Below, in pieces: positions 13,572 through 16,951 of a stretch of DNA of 16,951 nucleotides (positions are counted from its first letter, which is position 1; every line of letters starts with the position of its first letter). Position numbers and translations under genes: made by a program. Below the pieces are notes generated by a model. That model saw only the letters and a program-made list of their open reading frames with translations, had not been told where the DNA came from and searched no databases. The DNA comes from G021776435 sp046756245 (GTDB lineage Bacteria; Pseudomonadota; Alphaproteobacteria; Caulobacterales; Parvularculaceae): the NCBI GenBank assembly GCA_046756245.1, contig JBHHVZ010000060.1, positions 1 to 16,951 on the forward strand, in the 5' to 3' direction.

Positions 13572-14695
13572 CGGCCCCTTTTTCATTTTCACTCGGAGCG
13601 AGCGACGGCGCGGCGCGCGCGGGTCTTATTGAAACCCCGCACGGGGCGATCCGCACGCCTGCTTTCATGCCGCTCGGCACGGTCGGCAGCGTCAAGGCGA
13701 TGCTGCCCGAGCACGTCCGCGCGACCGGCGCCGATATCATTCTCGGCAACACTTATCATCTCATGTTGCGCCCAACGGCGGAGCGCGTCGCTACGCTCGG
13801 CGGTCTGCACGAATTCATGAACTGGCCGTACCCGATCCTTACCGACTCTGGCGGCTTTCAGGTGATGTCGCTTGCGAGGCTGCGCAAGCTGACGGAAGAG
13901 GGCGTTTCCTTTCAGTCGCATATCGACGGATCGCGCCACACGCTGACACCCGAGCGTGCGATTGAAATCCAGTGTCTGCTCGGCGCTGACATCCAGATGC
14001 AGCTCGACGAATGTCCGGCCATACCGATTGCGGAAAACAAAGCGCGCGAGTCTATGGAATTGTCGCTGCGCTGGGCCGAGCGCTCAAAACGCGCCTTTGA
14101 AGAAAAATCCGCGCCCGGTCAGGCGCTCTTCGGAATCGTTCAGGGCGCCAATTACGACGATTTACGCCGCAAAAGCCTCGAACGGCTTGTCGAGATCGAT
14201 TTCCCGGGTTTTTCAATCGGCGGCCTCGCCGTGGGCGAGGGACGGGCGGAAATGTTTCGCGTGCTCGAGGGCTTAACGCCGCTGATGCCGAAAGAGAAAC
14301 CGCGCTATCTGATGGGCGTCGGCAAGCCGGCCGACATTGTCGGGGCAGTAGCGCGCGGCGTCGACATGTTCGACTGCGTCGTGCCGACGCGCTCGGGCCG
14401 CCACGGCCAGGCCTGGACGAAAGCCGGGCCGATCAACATCAAAAACGCCGAATACGCCGACGACCCCGAACCGCTCGACCCATCAAGCGACTGCCCGGCG
14501 AGCCGCGACTTTTCAAAGGCTTATCTCAACCACCTTTTCCGCGCCGGCGAATATCTCGGGCCGATGCTGCTGACATGGCACAACCTCCATTATTACCAGA
14601 CCCTGATGGCGGATCTTCGCACGGCCATCGCCGCCGGCCGGCTCGCCGCTTTCATCGAAGACTTCAAGGCCGAAACCGGAGAAACAGTTATCTAA
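13568..14695 (+). CDS. tgt: Queuine tRNA-ribosyltransferase (tRNA-guanine transglycosylase)
   Basis: Tgt swaps guanine 34 for preQ1 in tRNAs for Asp, Asn, His and Tyr; QueA then acts on the product. It has 375 residues, equal to E. coli. The active-site TDSGGFQVMS (Asp93) and DMFDCVVPTRSGR (nucleophile Asp269) are present, as are GNTYHL and FSIGGLAVGE. The structural zinc site is unusual: the Cys-x-Cys-x2-Cys motif reads Ser307-Asp-Cys309-Pro-Ala-Ser312, while the histidine (His338, in TWHNLHYYQ) is kept. The start is a TTG in the TTGA overlap with the csaA stop, supported by GGAGGA eight bases before. It is the last gene of the run and converges on the lipoprotein gene, leaving 9 bp between the two stops. 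Confidence 0.97.
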   Translation: MTAPFSFSLGASDGAARAGLIETPHGAIRTPAFMPLGTVGSVKAMLPEHVRATGADIILGNTYHLMLRPTAERVATLGGLHEFMNWPYPILTDSGGFQVMSLARLRKLTEEGVSFQSHIDGSRHTLTPERAIEIQCLLGADIQMQLDECPAIPIAENKARESMELSLRWAERSKRAFEEKSAPGQALFGIVQGANYDDLRRKSLERLVEIDFPGFSIGGLAVGEGRAEMFRVLEGLTPLMPKEKPRYLMGVGKPADIVGAVARGVDMFDCVVPTRSGRHGQAWTKAGPINIKNAEYADDPEPLDPSSDCPASRDFSKAYLNHLFRAGEYLGPMLLTWHNLHYYQTLMADLRTAIAAGRLAAFIEDFKAETGETVI

Positions 14696-14704
14696 GCGCG
14701 CGCT

Positions 14705-15292
14705 TTAATCGATCGCATTTTTCATGCGCTTGCGGAAACCGGGATCGTGCGCGACAGTGCGCATCGCCGCAAACAGGCTGCTTGATGTCGTGAAGTAGCA
14801 AATGTCGGAGAATTCGTCTGACCGGAGTTCTGCGCCTGCAGATTGCGCTGCGTTGACGTCTATTTCCCATTCGTTCTCATCGGGCGCCGCGAAGAAGTCG
14901 CAGCCCGGCTGGAAGGACCGCCAACGGCCGTCCGGAAAGAATGCGACGAGTCCGTAAATATAAGCGTTCTCTACATCGTCCCAATTGGTGAAGATATACA
15001 CATCCATGCCGGCCGTGCTTTCGAGATAGTTGAGAAGCACGGTGTAATGGGTCCATTCGCTTTCGGAGCCGTCGCTCTGAACGGCGGCTTCCTCGTAATC
15101 ATACCAACCGTCCGATCGCGGGTTGAGCCGCGCATGGTAGGTCGCGCCATCTCTCGTATAGGTCCAGTCGTCGTAGTTGGAAATCGGTTGCCGCGCCGCG
15201 GAAGCGTCTAGCAGCAGCGTGCTTGACTCGTAACAGCCGGCGAGCGCGATTACGGCGAATGCGGCGATTATTGTTGAAACAACACGGTTCAT
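14705..15292 (-). CDS. Lipoprotein of unknown function
   Basis: The product has 195 residues with a clear lipoprotein signal (MNRVVSTIIAAFAVIALAGC, lipobox LAGC, Cys20), so it is anchored in the cell envelope. The mature part is acidic and rich in Tyr and Trp (DDWTYTRDGATYHARL, GWYDYEEAAV, FPDGRWRSFQPGC), with two cysteines that may pair (FQPGC and DICYF). The pattern looks like a compact beta-rich domain but I recognise no family. The ATG at 15292 is chosen over an upstream in-frame start at 15367, because AAGGAGGGG and the signal sequence follow from it. It is convergent with tgt and appears to be a single-gene unit. Confidence 0.88.
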   Translation of the reverse strand: MNRVVSTIIAAFAVIALAGCYESSTLLLDASAARQPISNYDDWTYTRDGATYHARLNPRSDGWYDYEEAAVQSDGSESEWTHYTVLLNYLESTAGMDVYIFTNWDDVENAYIYGLVAFFPDGRWRSFQPGCDFFAAPDENEWEIDVNAAQSAGAELRSDEFSDICYFTTSSSLFAAMRTVAHDPGFRKRMKNAID

Positions 15293-15640
15293 GTCGGCCC
15301 CTCCTTGTCGCTGGCGTTGGCGCGGTGGGCGACGCTCGGATGCGCCCGACACGCCGTTATCCCGCACGGGCTTGCGGCCTGGAATCGGGGAAAGCGTACC
15401 CTGCGCCAGGCTTTCGATCCATTAATCCGATCCCTGGCGTGGCGGTTGGCAGCCGCCTGGGACCGGCTGGAAATGGCTGAACTTTGCGGTTTTCCCAAGG
15501 TTGACCGGCCCGGAGTGCGACACTATGTTCGCGAGCCTTCGGGGGCGTTTTCGCCGTTTTTTCGGTGTTGAAGCGCCTCCCGTTTTTTGCGTAAGACTGC
15601 TTCGGGCGGGCCGTCGAATATGCGGAACCCGCCCTGTCGT
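15293..15640. other. Intergenic stretch before tRNA-Lys; no gene supported
   Basis: The left end should hold the promoter of the leftward lipoprotein. I see no protein-coding gene with a good start signal. A small plus-strand hairpin GGCG/CGCC followed by six T (15544-15562) could be a weak terminator. A 7-bp GC stem, GGGCGGG/CCCGCCC (15604-15634), ends 6 bases before the tRNA and may form in its leader transcript. Confidence 0.4.
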
Positions 15641-15716
15641 GGGCCCATAGCTCAGTTGGTAGAGCAACTGACTTTTAATCAGTAGGTCGAAGGTTCGAAT
15701 CCTTCTGGGCTCACCA
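15641..15716 (+). tRNA. tRNA-Lys (anticodon UUU)
   Basis: The 76-base cloverleaf is complete. The acceptor stem GGGCCCA pairs with TGGGCTC (one G-U). The D arm is GCTC/GAGC with AGTTGGTA, the anticodon stem ACTGA/TCAGT encloses CTTTTAA with anticodon TTT, and the T arm GAAGG/CCTTC encloses TTCGAAT. The 3' CCA is encoded. This tRNA reads AAA and AAG. Mobile-element debris follows about 60 bp downstream. Confidence 0.97.
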
Positions 15717-15779
15717 CCTTTGTAAAAACGATAATGTTATCAAAAGGGTACGGGGCTGCTAGACACTTTATCGGGGGCG

Positions 15780-15885
15780 CTAGAGCGCATTCCGAAAAGT
15801 GGGAACCGGTTTTCGGATAAAATGCGCGACAAAACAAAAACCTAGAGCATGTTCTCCGACTCGCATTTCGGAGAACATGCTCTAG
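15780..15885. repeat. Composite two-hairpin palindromic intergenic element
   Basis: The first hairpin (15785-15827) has arms built on GCGCATTCCGAAAA and GTTTTCGG…ATGCGC around TGGGAACCG. An A-rich linker (ACAAAACAAAAAC) leads to a second, perfect 18-bp inverted repeat (15842-15859 with 15868-15885; left arm CTAGAGCATGTTCTCCGA) with an 8-nt loop. The whole starts CTAGAGC and ends GCTCTAG. Elements of this layout, with CCGAAAAGTGGGAACCGGTTTTCGG at the core, are in my recollection widespread in alphaproteobacterial intergenic DNA. They are probably non-autonomous repeats of the REP kind. Confidence 0.85.
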
Positions 15886-15887
15886 AC

Positions 15888-16442
15888 AGTTTTGCGTTCG
15901 CGGCCCGTTCTTTTCGGCCGGCGCACGGACCGTTTCGCCGGCCCGAACGGGGCGAGCGCATGACCGTCAAGGGGTTCTGCCGCCTCGGTTCGGACGGCCA
16001 GGGTTCAGCGCTTCGTGTCCGGATCGTTATCATGCGGCTTAAAACCGGCGAATTGCTTGCGCTCGCGACGAACGGCCGGCCCAAGCCCGCGCTCGCCCGC
16101 TATCGCGCGCGCTGGAAAATCGAGACGCTCTTCGGCAATCTCAAAACCCGCGGCTTCGATCTCGAAGCCACGCACATCGCCGACCCGGGAAAACTCGAAA
16201 CGCTGCTCGTCGTTATGACCATCGCCGCGACGTTCGCCGCAAAAACCGGCGCGGCGGCGAACCAAATCCATCCGATCCAGGACAAAATACACGGGCGCAA
16301 AGCCGTCTCGCTCTTCTCACTCGGCCTCAACACCTTGCGCCAAATCCTCGCCCGCCGCTTCCCCGAGCAAATAAAACGCTTCCTCGATCAGCTCCTCTCG
16401 CCAAACCTGCCCCTCAAGCCCTTGATCCGACTCGGCTTTTGA
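15888..16442 (+). pseudogene. 5'-truncated IS4-family transposase
   Basis: Only the C-terminal part of a DDE transposase is present. The IS4-family Y(2)R(3)E(6)K signature is exact in YRARWKIETLFGNLK, which supplies the catalytic glutamate; GELLALATNG before it and DLEATHIADPGKLETLLVVM after it also fit. The catalytic aspartates and N-terminal domain found in full-length proteins (usually 350-450 residues) are missing. The homology fades toward the left, where the composite palindromic element begins, so an insertion or deletion probably removed the 5' part. An ATG at 15961 could still start a fragment, but it would not be an active enzyme. No terminal inverted repeats of the IS were found. 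The exact left limit is uncertain. Confidence 0.8.
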
Positions 16443-16460
16443 AGGAGAGTCGAGTACTGT

Positions 16461-16595
16461 GTGAAGGGCTATTGTATTGTTGCCACGATATTAGTGCTGC
16501 CGGCCGGCTGCTCGACACCCTGCGGGTCGGCCGGCCTTATGGGCGGTTTCAGCGAAACGCCGCTCGCCAGCGACGCCTATCGCGATTGCGAGTAG
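16461..16595 (+). pseudogene. Truncated small lipoprotein (CC0125/CC1285-like N-terminus)
   Basis: A GTG start with GAAGGAGAG upstream opens a 44-codon frame: a short lipoprotein signal with lipobox LPAGC (Cys17), then STPCGSAGLMGGFSETPL and ASDAYRDCE, then a stop. The GLxGGxSET(x)L…AYR pattern recalls the beginning of the CC0125/CC1285-type lipoproteins, which are longer and continue with a VSFSGNG-like stretch. Here the frame stops right after AYR. It is therefore probably the remnant of such a gene, cut by a rearrangement, though it could be a real miniature lipoprotein. It ends 5 bp before the Sel1-repeat gene. Confidence 0.55.
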
Positions 16596-16600
16596 CGATC

Positions 16601-16951
16601 ATGAAGATCACGAATATACTTGCCGCTCTGTTGCTCGCGTGCAGCGCCTGTGCAGCTTACGCGCAGGAAGATGGGACTCCAGTCGGCGAAGTCGAGCTAG
16701 GCGCTTTAATTGAAGAAGTCGGGCTAGGCGCTTTAATTGAAGCTGCCGAGACGGGCGACTCTGATATCCAGTACGTACTGGGGACTATGTACCAGTTTGG
16801 CCTAGGCGTTCCGCAGGATTACGGGAAGGCGGCGCAATGGTTCCGCAAGGCCGCCGAGCAAGGACTTGCGGGGGCCCAGAACAATCTCGGGATCAAGTAC
16901 GATAACGGCCAAGGCGTTCCGCAGGATTACGGGAAGGCGGCGCAATGGTAC
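16601..16951 (+). CDS. Secreted Sel1-repeat protein, C-terminus beyond the window
   Basis: The frame begins with ATG at 16601 and is open for 117 codons to the window end. The N-terminus is a signal peptide (MKITNILAALLLACSACAAYA, likely cut before QEDG). After a short acidic segment containing a duplicated nine-residue unit, Sel1-like repeats of 36 residues follow: AETGDSDIQYVLGTMYQFG, LGVPQDYGKAAQWFRKA, AEQGLAGAQNNLGIKYDNG and QGVPQDYGKAAQWY. Sel1 repeats form alpha-helical solenoids that bind other proteins; in bacteria they are often exported and involved in envelope or host interaction. The specific partner is unknown. There is no strong Shine-Dalgarno sequence; translation may be coupled to the short ORF ending 5 bp upstream. 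Confidence 0.88.
   Translation, partial: MKITNILAALLLACSACAAYAQEDGTPVGEVELGALIEEVGLGALIEAAETGDSDIQYVLGTMYQFGLGVPQDYGKAAQWFRKAAEQGLAGAQNNLGIKYDNGQGVPQDYGKAAQWY
16688..16741 (+). repeat. 27-bp tandem duplication inside the Sel1 gene
   Basis: Positions 16688-16714 and 16715-16741 are identical except for one A/G difference. The unit encodes nine residues (EVELGALIE, EVGLGALIE). It is in frame, lies just before the first Sel1 repeat and adds an extra acidic segment to the mature N-terminus. Confidence 0.9.

Noticed and set aside
14694..14705. AAGCGCGCGCTT palindrome between the convergent tgt and lipoprotein genes as a bidirectional terminator
   Set aside because: It is a perfect 12-bp palindrome, but it leaves almost no loop and has no T-run on either side, so it is more likely chance in GC-rich DNA.
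15305..15571. Possible small plus-strand protein between the lipoprotein gene and the tRNA
   Set aside because: It has no ribosome-binding site or recognisable protein features; the composition looks like random GC-rich DNA.
15641..15716. tRNA-Lys as an integration site of a genomic island
   Set aside because: I looked for a second copy of the tRNA 3' end within the window and found none. Debris downstream is suggestive, but no attachment repeat or integrase is seen.
1..16951. CRISPR array, phage genes, toxin-antitoxin or defence system
   Set aside because: No spaced direct repeats of CRISPR type, phage structural genes or paired toxin-antitoxin frames were found. The periodic repeats present are coding repeats in the H1-like and Sel1 genes.

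Overview
This window looks like chromosomal DNA from a GC-rich alphaproteobacterium. Three things point there. A GAAC-N7-GAAC LexA site sits between divergent uvrA and ssb. The plus strand carries gyrA–coaD–two cyclophilins–queA–(csaA)–tgt, an order I associate with alphaproteobacteria. A two-hairpin intergenic element near the right end is of a type common in that class. I cannot name a genus from the sequence.

Left part (1–4.2 kb): uvrA, cut by the window start, runs leftward. ssb runs rightward, and one SOS box lies between them. Next comes a 130-residue protein made of only seven amino acids, very rich in Lys/Arg and with no acidic residue (histone H1-like). A dyad covers its Shine-Dalgarno sequence. 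It is followed by a hairpin-rich non-coding stretch that ends in an intrinsic terminator.

Middle left (4.2–7.3 kb): a small putative lipoprotein and a cysteine synthase (GTG start) run rightward. They converge, with a 4-bp overlap, on a leftward pair: a Cu/Zn superoxide dismutase-type lipoprotein and a Tat-exported kelch protein.

Centre (7.4–14.7 kb): seven closely packed plus-strand genes cover DNA supercoiling (gyrA), CoA synthesis (coaD), proline isomerisation outside and inside the cytoplasm (two cyclophilins), and queuosine tRNA modification (queA and tgt, with the tRNA-binding chaperone csaA between them). Start/stop overlaps of 4, 8 and 4 bp suggest translational coupling. The exception is queA, which has no visible Shine-Dalgarno sequence and begins just after a 14-bp inverted repeat.

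Right part (14.7–16.95 kb): a leftward lipoprotein of unknown function, tRNA-Lys(UUU), then accessory DNA. This holds the composite palindromic element, a 5'-truncated IS4-type transposase, a truncated small lipoprotein ORF, and the start of a Sel1-repeat protein with fresh internal duplications.

I did not see a clearly new multi-gene system. The best leads are the two initiation-region hairpins (before the H1-like gene and before queA), the depleted metal sites in Tgt and the SodC-like protein, the structured RNA candidate after the H1-like gene, and the remodelled right end.
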